Shown here: positions 1-8,200 of the stretch, piece after piece
Position numbering within the stretch: the stretch's first letter is position 1
Layout of the letters: the number at the start of each line of letters is the position of its first letter
Origin: Erythrobacter sp. UBA3075
GTDB lineage: Bacteria > Pseudomonadota > Alphaproteobacteria > Sphingomonadales > Sphingomonadaceae
Direction of reading: 5' to 3'
NCBI GenBank assembly: GCA_002367375.1
Contig: DFBR01000069.1
Location: 3,237-13,620, forward strand
Length of the DNA stretch: 10,384 bases
Translations under genes and position numbers: made by a program
The notes under the pieces: generated by a model
What the model saw: the letters and a program-made list of their open reading frames with translations, nothing else
The model's database searches: none
Told to the model about the DNA's origin: nothing

Positions 1-153
1 GCAACTTCAGTCAATGAACAAACGCTCACCTTCGTGCCGAAGCTGGGCGTCGCGGCGGGCGTTATTGTGCTGTTGGGGGCGAGCATGATCGGCATCGTCG
101 GCGACTTTGCGGAGGAAATATTTGCCCAGATCGCCAATATGGCGGCACTGTGA
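1..153 (+). CDS. fliQ: Flagellar export gate protein FliQ (3' part)
   Basis: This is the C-terminal 50 residues of FliQ; the 5' part lies before the window. FliQ is a small (about 90 aa) two-helix inner-membrane protein that assembles with FliP and FliR into the export gate of the flagellar type III secretion apparatus. The visible part starts inside the loop (residues read ATSVNEQTLTFVPKLG). The 'QTLTFVPK' stretch before the second helix is typical of FliQ. The second hydrophobic helix follows (VAAGVIVLLGASMIGIVGDF) and then a short tail ending at TGA 151-153. The last bases overlap the GTG start of fliR, which supports both the frame and the identity. Confidence is high because the next genes are fliR and flhB in the usual order. 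Confidence 0.9.
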   Translation, partial: ATSVNEQTLTFVPKLGVAAGVIVLLGASMIGIVGDFAEEIFAQIANMAAL

Positions 154-950
154 TTTTTCCCGATCTCGGGATTGGCACGATTCAGGATCAGCTGTGGCTG
201 CTGCTGTTTGTGATGGTGCGCATCGGTGCTGCTCTGCTGGCCGCGCCACTGTTCGGCATTCGCGCTGTGCCGGTGCAGGTGCGGGTGATTTTCGCGGGCG
301 CCATGGCGGTGTTCATTCTCAACTGGTTGCCGGTGCGAGTGCCTGAAGAGATGCTGGGCGTGGAAACACTGGTCGCGCTGGTCGGCGAGGCTGTGATCGG
401 TCTGATGCTCGGCTTTACCCTGCAACTGGCCTTTGCTGCACCGCTGCTTGCCGGTGAACAAATCGCTGGCGGCATGGGCATGGCGATTGCCACGGCGGTT
501 GACCCCAATAGCGGTAGCCAATCGGGCGTGGTCGGGCAAATGCTGGGCATCATGCTGACGCTGATCTTCCTTGCGATTGGCGGGCATTTGCTGTGGCTGC
601 GGCTGGTGGTGGAAAGCTACGCGCTGTTTCCGCCCGGCAGCGATTGGGACATTGGCGCGCAGGCTTGGCGCGTGGCGAGTTTCGCCAGCCAGGCCTTTGC
701 CACTGCGCTTGTCATCGCTCTACCGATCACGCTGGTCTTGCTGTTGGTGCAAATGGTGACGGGGGTGATCAGCCGATCCGCGCCATCGCTGAACCTGTTT
801 GCGCTGGGCCTTCCGGCGAGCGTGCTGGCGGGCATCGCTGCCTTGATTGCCTCGACGCCGCTGCTGACAGAACAATTTGTGACGCTGGCAGAAACGGCCA
901 TCGGTCAGGTCGGCATGATTGCACGGCCCGATGGGGCAGGCGCGCCATGA
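150..950 (+). CDS. fliR: Flagellar export gate protein FliR
   Basis: FliR (266 aa, normal length about 260) is an integral inner-membrane component of the flagellar type III export gate, together with FliP and FliQ. The sequence is strongly hydrophobic with about six membrane segments. It has family features: GEAVIGLMLGF (79-89), the GEQIAGGMGMA segment followed by ATAVDPNSGSQSG (102-126), and SRSAPSLNLFALGLP (208-222), which matches the family's S-R-x-x-P-x-x-N-x-F-x-x-G-x-P pattern. The GTG start at 150-152 is chosen because it overlaps the fliQ stop (GTGA) and gives the expected N-terminus. No strong Shine-Dalgarno sequence precedes it, so translation is probably coupled to fliQ. Its TGA overlaps the flhB ATG (ATGA, 947-950). 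Confidence 0.95.
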   Translation: MIFPDLGIGTIQDQLWLLLFVMVRIGAALLAAPLFGIRAVPVQVRVIFAGAMAVFILNWLPVRVPEEMLGVETLVALVGEAVIGLMLGFTLQLAFAAPLLAGEQIAGGMGMAIATAVDPNSGSQSGVVGQMLGIMLTLIFLAIGGHLLWLRLVVESYALFPPGSDWDIGAQAWRVASFASQAFATALVIALPITLVLLLVQMVTGVISRSAPSLNLFALGLPASVLAGIAALIASTPLLTEQFVTLAETAIGQVGMIARPDGAGAP

Positions 951-2080
951 GCGAGCAGCCCGCAGGCGAAAAGTCATTTGAACCAACCGAAAAGCGCAAG
1001 AAGGATGCCGCCAAGAAAGGCAACGTTCTGCGCTCCAAGGAAGTTGCAACCGCCGTGTCGGTGATGATCGGTGCGGTGTGGCTCAAACTGGCGGGACCGT
1101 GGTTGCTTGGCAGCATGGCGGCCACCACCGAAACAGCCTTCACCTTCGACCGCACTACAATCGATGATTTCCGTCCCGGCGAAATGCTGCGCAATATCGT
1201 GATTGATCTGGTACCCACGCTACTCACGCTGGGCCTGCTTGTTGTTACGGCGACCATGGCCGCGCAGTTGATGCTGGGTGACGGGCGCTGGGTGATCGGC
1301 AATATGGCGCCCAAGGGATCGCGCATTAATCCGCTGTCCGGCCTCAAACGCATGTTCGGCGCTCAAGGCATGATCGAATTGGGCAAGAGCCTTGCCAAGC
1401 TGCTGCTGCTCGGTTCCATCGCGTGGTATTGGGGTAGTGCCAATCTGCTTACCGTTCTGTCGCTGGGGCGCGGTGAATTGACGGGCCAGCTTTCGGCGGC
1501 ATGGGATTCAATTGCCACGCTGCTGATGCTGCTTGCTGGCGGGCTGGTAATGATCGCGATGCTCGACTGGCCGATCCAGTATGTCCGCCGCATCTCGCAA
1601 TTGAAGATGACCAATCAGGAAGTGCGCGACGAACACAAGCAGACCGAAGGCGCGCCCGAAAAGAAGGCGGCGATCCGCCAGCGGCAGCGCGATATGGCGC
1701 GCGGCGGCGTGTCGCGGGCGGTCAAGGAGGCGCAATTCGTGCTCACCAACCCGACCCATTTCAGCGTGGCCATGGCTTACGACCCGGCAGTCGCCGCGGC
1801 TCCCTATGTACTGGCCAAAGGGCGCGGGGAAAAGGCGCTGGCGATGCGCGAGCTGGCGGGCGAATATGGCATTCCCGCGCTGGAATACCCATCGCTGGCG
1901 CGTGCGGTGTATTTCACCACGCGGGAAAATCAGGTCGTCCGGGCAGAGCTTTATGCGGCGATTGCCAGCGTGCTGGCCTTCGTCCTGTCATTGAAACGCG
2001 GCGAGAAACCGCAGCGACCCCATGTTGCTGTGCCGATAGAGCTGCAATTCGATGCCGAAGGCCGCGCAAACACGGCTTAA
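947..2080 (+). CDS. flhB: Flagellar export switch protein FlhB
   Basis: FlhB (377 aa) controls the change of export substrate from rod/hook to filament proteins. The N-terminus has the family signature of a charged start (EPTEKRKKDAAKKGNVLRSKE, about 12-32). Four membrane helices follow, at about 33-55, 81-106, 140-160 and 185-206. The rest is a cytoplasmic domain containing the autocleavage motif Asn268-Pro269-Thr270-His271, close to position 269 of the Salmonella protein. The motif continues as F-S-V-A-M where the common form is Y-A-V-A-L. The ATG at 947 overlaps the fliR stop and has an upstream GCAGG ribosome site. The frame stays open further upstream, back to about 593, but that part overlaps fliR and does not resemble FlhB. 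The C-terminal tail (about 350-377) is polar and probably flexible, as is usual. Confidence 0.96.
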   Translation: MSEQPAGEKSFEPTEKRKKDAAKKGNVLRSKEVATAVSVMIGAVWLKLAGPWLLGSMAATTETAFTFDRTTIDDFRPGEMLRNIVIDLVPTLLTLGLLVVTATMAAQLMLGDGRWVIGNMAPKGSRINPLSGLKRMFGAQGMIELGKSLAKLLLLGSIAWYWGSANLLTVLSLGRGELTGQLSAAWDSIATLLMLLAGGLVMIAMLDWPIQYVRRISQLKMTNQEVRDEHKQTEGAPEKKAAIRQRQRDMARGGVSRAVKEAQFVLTNPTHFSVAMAYDPAVAAAPYVLAKGRGEKALAMRELAGEYGIPALEYPSLARAVYFTTRENQVVRAELYAAIASVLAFVLSLKRGEKPQRPHVAVPIELQFDAEGRANTA

Positions 2081-2110
2081 ACTTGGCGTGCCGCTACCGT
2101 TCTTCGGGAC

Positions 2111-3550
2111 ATGGAAAGCAGCACAACATCCTCGATCATCAGCACGCTTGGCGGCGGCAGCGGCATCAATATGACGCAGCTGGCGCTCGACCTGTCCGAA
2201 GCGCGCTTCCTCCCGCAGGTCAACCAGCTCGAAAGCCGCAGCGAAACGCTGGAGGCGAAGATTTCAGCCGCCTCAACCTTGCGCAGCCAGTTGACCCAGC
2301 TGTCCTCCGCGCTCGGTGACCGGATTCGCAATGGCGACCTCTCCCCCAGCGCCACTGTCGGTAACGGTTCGGTAGCGCAGGCTTCGGTGCTCGGCAGCAG
2401 CAGCGCATCGGGCAGCTACACGCTCGAAGTCGAGCAATTGGCGTCATCGCAGACGTTGGCGGGCAATGCATACAGCGCGGCCAGCGATCTGGTTGGCGAA
2501 GGGCAATTGACGATCCGTTTTGGTACAATTGATGGCACGTCTTTCACCGAAGATACCTCTTCGACTGCGGCCGTCATCGACGTGTCCGCAACCGATACGC
2601 TGGCCGATGTCGCCAGCAAAATTCGCAGCTCCGGCAGCGGCCTCAACGCCTATGTCGCGAACACCGCCGAGGGTGCCCGGCTGGTGATCAAGGCCGAGAC
2701 CGGAGCCGAGCGCGCCTTCACCATCGAAGCGGCGGGTGCTTCTGCATCTGGCGGCACTGCAGCGGCGGGGAATATCGACTATCTCGCGTGGTCCCCGGCA
2801 AGCGATACGGGCCAGCGCACAGCAAACGCCGCCGATGCGCAATTCCTGTTCGACGGCGTGCGCATGAATAATGCGAGCAACACCGTGACAGGTCTGCCGG
2901 AAGATCTGGTGCTCAATTTGACCGGCACCAATCAGGGCGCACCAACCTCCATCTCCTTCGCCGACAAGAGCAGCGCCATCTCCGCGATGATGGGAGACTT
3001 CGTGACCGCGCTTAACGAAATTACCGGAGCGCTGAAGGAACTGGCGGCACCGCTTGGCGGTGAGCTGGGCAATGATCCCGGCGCGCGCGCGCTGAAACGC
3101 GGCCTGTCGACGCTGAGCACGGATATCGTCATGCCCAACGCCACTGACGGGGCCCCTTCCACACTTTCTGACCTTGGCCTTGTGCGCACGCGCGATGGCG
3201 ATTTCAGGCTCGACAATGACCGGCTTCAGGAAACCTTGTCGAGCGATTTGGCCGGCGCCAGCGCAATGTTCACCACCGGGCTGTTTGGCGTGTTTGCCAC
3301 GTTTGATGGATTGGCCCGCGATATGAGCCTGTCGACCAATCCCGGTTCACTCGGCGGCTCGATTGAACGTTATAGCGGGCAGCTCGAACGCCTCGACGAA
3401 AGGCTGGAAAAAATCACCGATCAACAGGACACGCTGCGCGAGCGGCTGGTGAAGAACTTCGCCAATGTCGACCGCAACGTCACCGCTTCACAATCGACCC
3501 TGAACTTCCTGCAAAGCCAGATTGCCGTCTGGAACGGATCGGACAATTGA
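2111..3550 (+). CDS. fliD: Flagellar filament cap protein FliD (HAP2)
   Basis: FliD (479 aa, within the family's usual 450-500) is exported through the flagellum and forms the cap under which flagellin subunits fold and join the filament. The N-terminal FliD_N-like region (about 10-110) begins with a serine/glycine-rich segment and a GINMTQLA stretch, then a heptad-like helix (about 35-72). The middle is alanine/serine/threonine rich. The FliD_C-like region starts near ADAQFLFDGV (241-250), followed by NTVTGLPEDLVLNLTGT (257-273), typical of this domain. The C-terminus is a long coiled-coil helix (about 418-475) that would pack with the N-terminal helix. No cysteine is present, as is common for axial flagellar proteins. 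The ATG lies 30 bases after flhB; its ribosome site is weak (GGG very close to the start). The neighbouring fliS supports the call. Confidence 0.93.
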   Translation: MESSTTSSIISTLGGGSGINMTQLALDLSEARFLPQVNQLESRSETLEAKISAASTLRSQLTQLSSALGDRIRNGDLSPSATVGNGSVAQASVLGSSSASGSYTLEVEQLASSQTLAGNAYSAASDLVGEGQLTIRFGTIDGTSFTEDTSSTAAVIDVSATDTLADVASKIRSSGSGLNAYVANTAEGARLVIKAETGAERAFTIEAAGASASGGTAAAGNIDYLAWSPASDTGQRTANAADAQFLFDGVRMNNASNTVTGLPEDLVLNLTGTNQGAPTSISFADKSSAISAMMGDFVTALNEITGALKELAAPLGGELGNDPGARALKRGLSTLSTDIVMPNATDGAPSTLSDLGLVRTRDGDFRLDNDRLQETLSSDLAGASAMFTTGLFGVFATFDGLARDMSLSTNPGSLGGSIERYSGQLERLDERLEKITDQQDTLRERLVKNFANVDRNVTASQSTLNFLQSQIAVWNGSDN

Positions 3551-3551
3551 C

Positions 3552-3932
3552 ATGCTAAGGGCAGTTGATCCTATCGAAGCCTATCGCCGCGTGGAGCTCG
3601 ATGCCTGTGTTGCAGGATCAGATGCGGGCGAGCTGGTGTTGCTGTGCATCGCCCATGTCCGTGCCGCGCTATCGCAGGCGATCTGGGCTGATCGACATAA
3701 CCGGCGAGAGGTGCGCGTGCAGGCGCTGGGCCGGGCGCGCAGCGGGCTCACCGCGCTGCGCCTCGGCGTGGACCGCGCCAATCCGCTCGCCGACGATCTG
3801 CTCACGCTATACGGCGCGATGGAGGACACAGTCACGGCGAACCAATTCCGCTTCAACCGGCCCGCAATTGATCGCCTGACCGCCGATCTGGATGAAATCG
3901 CTGCTGTGTGCCGCCAGAATGAGGCAGCCTGA
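3552..3932 (+). CDS. fliS: Flagellar secretion chaperone FliS
   Basis: This 126-aa protein fits FliS (usually 120-135 aa), the cytoplasmic chaperone that binds the C-terminus of flagellin and prevents premature polymerisation before export. It is helical throughout. It has the early tyrosine in EAYRRVELD (9-17), the hydrophobic GELVLLCIAH segment (26-35) at the place of the usual 'ELVLMLYDG', and NPLADDLLTLYGAMEDTVTAN (77-97), which matches the conserved last part of FliS. Overall similarity to textbook FliS is modest, so the call also leans on its position directly after fliD, a very common pairing. The ATG at 3552 is one base after the fliD stop, and a GGAC at 3541-3544 is a plausible ribosome site. 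An in-frame TTG at 3522 would overlap fliD and is less likely. Confidence 0.87.
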   Translation: MLRAVDPIEAYRRVELDACVAGSDAGELVLLCIAHVRAALSQAIWADRHNRREVRVQALGRARSGLTALRLGVDRANPLADDLLTLYGAMEDTVTANQFRFNRPAIDRLTADLDEIAAVCRQNEAA

Positions 3933-3938
3933 CGCGGC

Positions 3939-5192
3939 CTAAAAAGCGTGTGTCAGAAAGTGCAATGTCACCCCGACCAATCCGCCGACCAGCGTGCCGT
4001 TGACGCGGATGAATTGCAGATCGCGGCCCACGGCGCGTTCAATACGCATGGTGATCGTGCTCGCGTCCCAGCCCTTCACAGTATGTGATACGAGGCTGAC
4101 GATCTGGTCGCCATAGCGCGTTACCACGCCGACCAGTGTGCGCCGGGCGAAGCGATTGACTTGTACTTGCAGCGCGGGATCCTCGCGCAGCCGCTCTCCC
4201 AGTTCAGCAAGGCTGTGGCCCATCTGGCCTGACATGGCGCGGTCGGGATTGCGCAACATGTCGATCAGCGAATGCCGCAGCCGTTCCCACACACCCATCC
4301 ACCAATCGCCGACCGCCGGATTGGCGAGCAGATCATTTTTCATCCGCTCCACCTTGGTTCGCATTTCGGGATCGTCCTGCAAATCGCGCGCCAGTGTGGC
4401 GAGACCTTCCTCCACCTTGGCGCGCACCGGATGTTCGGGATCGACATGCATTTCGGCAAGCAGGCGATAAAGGCCATCAAGCACCGAATTGGCGAGCCGT
4501 TCATCGAGGCCCGTCCAGCGGATGATCGCGTTGGCGCGGGCTTGCACCATCTCGCGGACCATGTCCTCATTATCTTCCAGCGCAAGACCAGCCCAACGGA
4601 TAAAGCCATCGATCAGTGGGCGATGGCGATTGTCGGCAATCGCGGTCTCCAGCACGCGGCCAAGCAGCGGGGAGACATCCAGCTTTTCCGCCTGCCGCGC
4701 CAGGCCCGCCTTTACTTGCAGCCCCATGCGGTCGGGATCGAGCGATTCAAGCAGTTCGACCAGCAATTGCCCCGCTCCTGCCCGGATGCGACCTTCGGTA
4801 TCCTCCCCGCGCTTGGCGAGGAAATCGCCCGCTGCTTGCGCCACGTTCATTTCGCGCATTCGGCGTGCGACCACGATCGGGGTGAGGAAGTTGGAGCGCA
4901 GGAAATTCGCCATCGTATCGGCGATGCGGTCCTTGTTCTCCGGGATAATCGCCGTGTGCGGAATAGGAATGCCAAGCGGGTGGCGGAACAGGGCTGTTAC
5001 CGCAAACCAGTCCGCCAGTCCGCCTACCATCGCCGCTTCGGCAAAGGCGTTGACGTAACCCCAAGCGGGATGTTGACCGAGCAGCTGGTGCGTGGCCACG
5101 AAAACAGCCGCCATCGCGACCAGCAGCAGCGTCGCAGTAATGCGCATCCGCCGCGCCTTGTCGGGCGGCAGAGAATTGGCCGAAATGGCCAT
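3939..5192 (-). CDS. DUF445 (YjiN-like) inner-membrane protein
   Basis: This 417-aa protein belongs to the DUF445 family, whose best known member is E. coli YjiN; its biochemical role is not established. The signature is clear. One hydrophobic helix lies near the N-terminus (about 19-36). The conserved block AEAAMVGGLADWFAVTALF (51-69) is followed by HPLGIPIPHTAIIPENKDRI (71-90). A long, charged, helical middle region follows (about 100-385). The C-terminus has the conserved GRDLQFIRVNGTLVGGLVG (389-407) with a final hydrophobic helix. The most likely picture is an inner-membrane protein with a helical domain between two membrane anchors. ATG 5192 is chosen because it lies 10 bases after the RND permease stop. 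A start at 5147 (Met16) has a better ribosome site (AAGG) and cannot be excluded; a start further upstream (5243) would overlap the permease. It is probably co-transcribed with the efflux genes, although a functional link is only inferred. Confidence 0.9.
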   Translation of the reverse strand: MAISANSLPPDKARRMRITATLLLVAMAAVFVATHQLLGQHPAWGYVNAFAEAAMVGGLADWFAVTALFRHPLGIPIPHTAIIPENKDRIADTMANFLRSNFLTPIVVARRMREMNVAQAAGDFLAKRGEDTEGRIRAGAGQLLVELLESLDPDRMGLQVKAGLARQAEKLDVSPLLGRVLETAIADNRHRPLIDGFIRWAGLALEDNEDMVREMVQARANAIIRWTGLDERLANSVLDGLYRLLAEMHVDPEHPVRAKVEEGLATLARDLQDDPEMRTKVERMKNDLLANPAVGDWWMGVWERLRHSLIDMLRNPDRAMSGQMGHSLAELGERLREDPALQVQVNRFARRTLVGVVTRYGDQIVSLVSHTVKGWDASTITMRIERAVGRDLQFIRVNGTLVGGLVGVTLHFLTHAF

Positions 5193-5202
5193 GGGCGTCA
5201 GT

Positions 5203-8200
5203 CTATTCGGCAGGCTGCAGCTCCACGCCGGCGGCGTTTTCATCGCCCGGCTTGTACGTCAAAAGGCGTTCGCGCAGCCACGGGCCAAGCTTCTTTTCGA
5301 GGCCATCTGCCAGGCTGAAACCGGCAGGCACAATCACCAAAGTCAGCACGGTGGATAACAGCAGGCCGCCGATCACCACCGTACCCATCGGTGCGCGCCA
5401 CGCCGAGTCGCCGGTCAACGAGAGCGCGGTGGGCACCATGCCGGCCGTCATCGCGACAGTAGTCATCACAATCGGCTGGGCTCGCTTCTGCCCGGCTTCA
5501 AGAATGGCGGTGAGCTTGTCCTTACCCGCGTCCATTTCCTCGATCGCGAAATCGATCAGAAGGATAGAGTTTTTGCTGACGATGCCCAGCAGCATCAGCA
5601 TGCCGATGAACACCGGCATGGATATGGGCATGGGCGCGAAATTTCCGCTGGAAAAGCCCTTTAGATAACCAGCAATGACAAGCGCGAGAAATCCGCCGAG
5701 TGGCGCCAGGGCGAGCGAGCTCATATTCACCAATGGCGAGACCAGTCTGCGGTACAGAAGCACGAGCACGGCAAACACAAGAAGCAGCCCGGTGATCACC
5801 GCAGTCACGAAATTGTCGATGAGATTAGCCTGCCACTCGTCCGCACCGACCGGCAAATTCTGCACACCGGTGGGCAGATTGTCCATGATCGGCAGCGCGT
5901 TGATCGCATTCAGCACCGTGCCGCGCGCGAAATTGGGTGCGACATCAACACCCACGAAAACGCGGCGGTTCTGGTTGAACCGCTCAATAGAGGTTGGACC
6001 CATACCGAGCGAAATATCTGCCACCCGGTTCAACGGAACCGAACCGCCATTCGCCGTGGGCACGGGCAAATTGCGGATCGTTGACAGGTCGCGCCGGGCA
6101 CTTTCAGCCAGCCGTACACGGATCGGGATCTGACGGTCCGAGAGCGAGAAGCGGGCGGCATTCTGATCGATATCGCCCAGCGTGGCGATGCGGATCGCCT
6201 GGCTCAGCGCGACGGTCGTCACACCAAGACTGGCGGCAAGATCTTCGCGCGGGTCGATAATCAGTTCGGGCCGCTGGAGATCATAATCAATGCGCGGTGC
6301 AACTGCGCCTTCAACCGTCTCCATCTGCTGGGCCAGTTCTGTGGCTGCTGCCTGCAACACATCAGGGTCAGAGCCTGCCAGCATGATCGAAATTGCCCTG
6401 CCGGTGCCGCCGCCGCCCTGATTGTTGGCGAAATTGACCCGTGCATCGGGAATGTCCTGCAAGATCGGCGTCAGCGCTCGCTCAAATTGAAGGCTCGTAC
6501 GCTCACGATCGTCGCGCAGCACCATGCTGATGCGGCCCGATCCTTCGTTGGCAATCCCGAGGACTAGGGCAACTTCCTGTTCCTCGCTCAGGCGGGCCGC
6601 GATCTCATCAATCACCTCTTCGGTCTGTTCCAGCGTCGTGCCCGGCGGCATGGATACGCTCACCCGGCTGAAATCACTGTCATTGTTCGGGAAGAATTGC
6701 GTCGGCAAGTTCCCGGCAATCACGACGGTGAGACCAAGCGCAGAAATGCCAATCAGCACCATCCAGATGCGGTGATCAAGATAGCGCGCGGCGAGGAAGC
6801 GTGAGCGCTGGTGGAAATCATTATGGCGCGCTGAACCCTGCAAGCGCGCGGCCAGCACACCGATACCAATGTTGACGAGTGCGCCAATCAGATAGAGCCC
6901 GAATATCGCCAGTGCGATCATCCAGATTGCGGGCATTTCAAACTCTATCGCTTCTGCGGTCGGAGCACCCGCCGCAGGGTCAGCCGTCAACGCAGCGAAC
7001 AGCGCACTCAGCCCAATGATCGCGGCCACGATTGCCACGCCCGAGACGATGTTGAGCGGAATGAACCACCAGCGGGTGCCGATATTGCCTGTTCGCGCGC
7101 GCATTTGGCGAAACTTGGCCGTGTCCAGAGACCAGCGCAGCACCTTCATATAGCGGTCCATCATCGGACCTTCGCCGTGAACCGCATGCCCCTTGGCCTT
7201 GAGGAAATAGGCCGCCGCCATTGGCGTTATCAATCGCGCCACAGCAAGGCTCATCAACACCGCAACCACCACGGTCAGGCCGAAATTCTTGAAAAATTGC
7301 CCGGAAATACCCGGCATCAAGCCAACAGGCAGGAACACCGCGACAATGCAGAATGTAGTCGCGACCACCGGCAGGCCGATCTCATCTGCCGCATCAATGC
7401 TCGCCTGATAGGCACTTTTGCCCATGCGCATATGGCGCACGATATTCTCGATCTCGACAATGGCGTCATCGACAAGGACACCGGCCACCAATCCAAGTGC
7501 GAGCAAAGAAAGCGTGTTGAGCGAGAAGCCGAACCACGCTTCCATGAAATAGAAGGTCGGGATGGCCGACAGCGGGATCGCCAGCGCGGCGATGATCGTC
7601 GCGCGCCAGTCGCGCAGAAACAGGAAGACCACCACCACTGCCAGCAAAGCGCCTTCAACAAGCAGCGCCATAGAGCTTTCATACTGGCCCTTGGTGTAAT
7701 CGACCTCGGTAAACAGGCGCGTAAAGGTAACGCCTTGGTTGGCCTCCTGAACCTGCTGCAGAACTTCAACCGCCTCATCATAGACGCGCACGTCGCTTTC
7801 GCCCCGCGCGCGGGTGATGGAGAAGGTGACGACCTGTTTGCCATCCACCTTGGCCAGAGTGCGCACTTCGCCAAAGGAGTCCTGTACCCGCGCCACATCG
7901 CTCAGCTTGATGGTGCGCCCCCCGCCGATGTTGATCAGCGTCTGCGATAGGTCATAGGCGCTGGCAGCATTACCGAGCACACGCACCGACTGGCGCGATC
8001 CGGCGATTTCCGCCTGCCCGCCTGCCGCGTTGACATTGAGCTGGCGCAGCGCGCTGTTGATCTGACTGGCAGTTACCCCGAGCGACTGCATGCGCGCGGG
8101 ATCAAGGATAACGAGGATTTCCCGGTCCACGCCGCCGCTGCGGCTGACTTCAGCAAGGCCGTCAACAGTCAACAATTGCTTGGTTACGACGTCATCGATG

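Noticed and set aside
593..946. N-terminal extension of flhB
   Set aside because: The frame is open upstream, but this part overlaps fliR and encodes nothing FlhB-like. The ATG at 947 gives the canonical N-terminus and the usual 4-base overlap.
1501..2319. Open frame on the + strand overlapping flhB and fliD
   Set aside because: It is out of frame with two well-supported genes and its Arg/Ala/Gly-rich translation shows no family resemblance.
4272..5318. Long open frame on the + strand (348 codons)
   Set aside because: It lies antisense to the DUF445 gene. Its translation is rich in Arg, His and Gln with no recognisable domain, as expected for a shadow frame in high-GC DNA, while the opposite strand encodes a clear family member.
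7105..7950. Long open frame on the + strand (281 codons)
   Set aside because: It is antisense to the core of the RND permease, including the conserved Asp-Asp motif. Its composition (many His, Arg, Gln) is that of a reverse-complement shadow.
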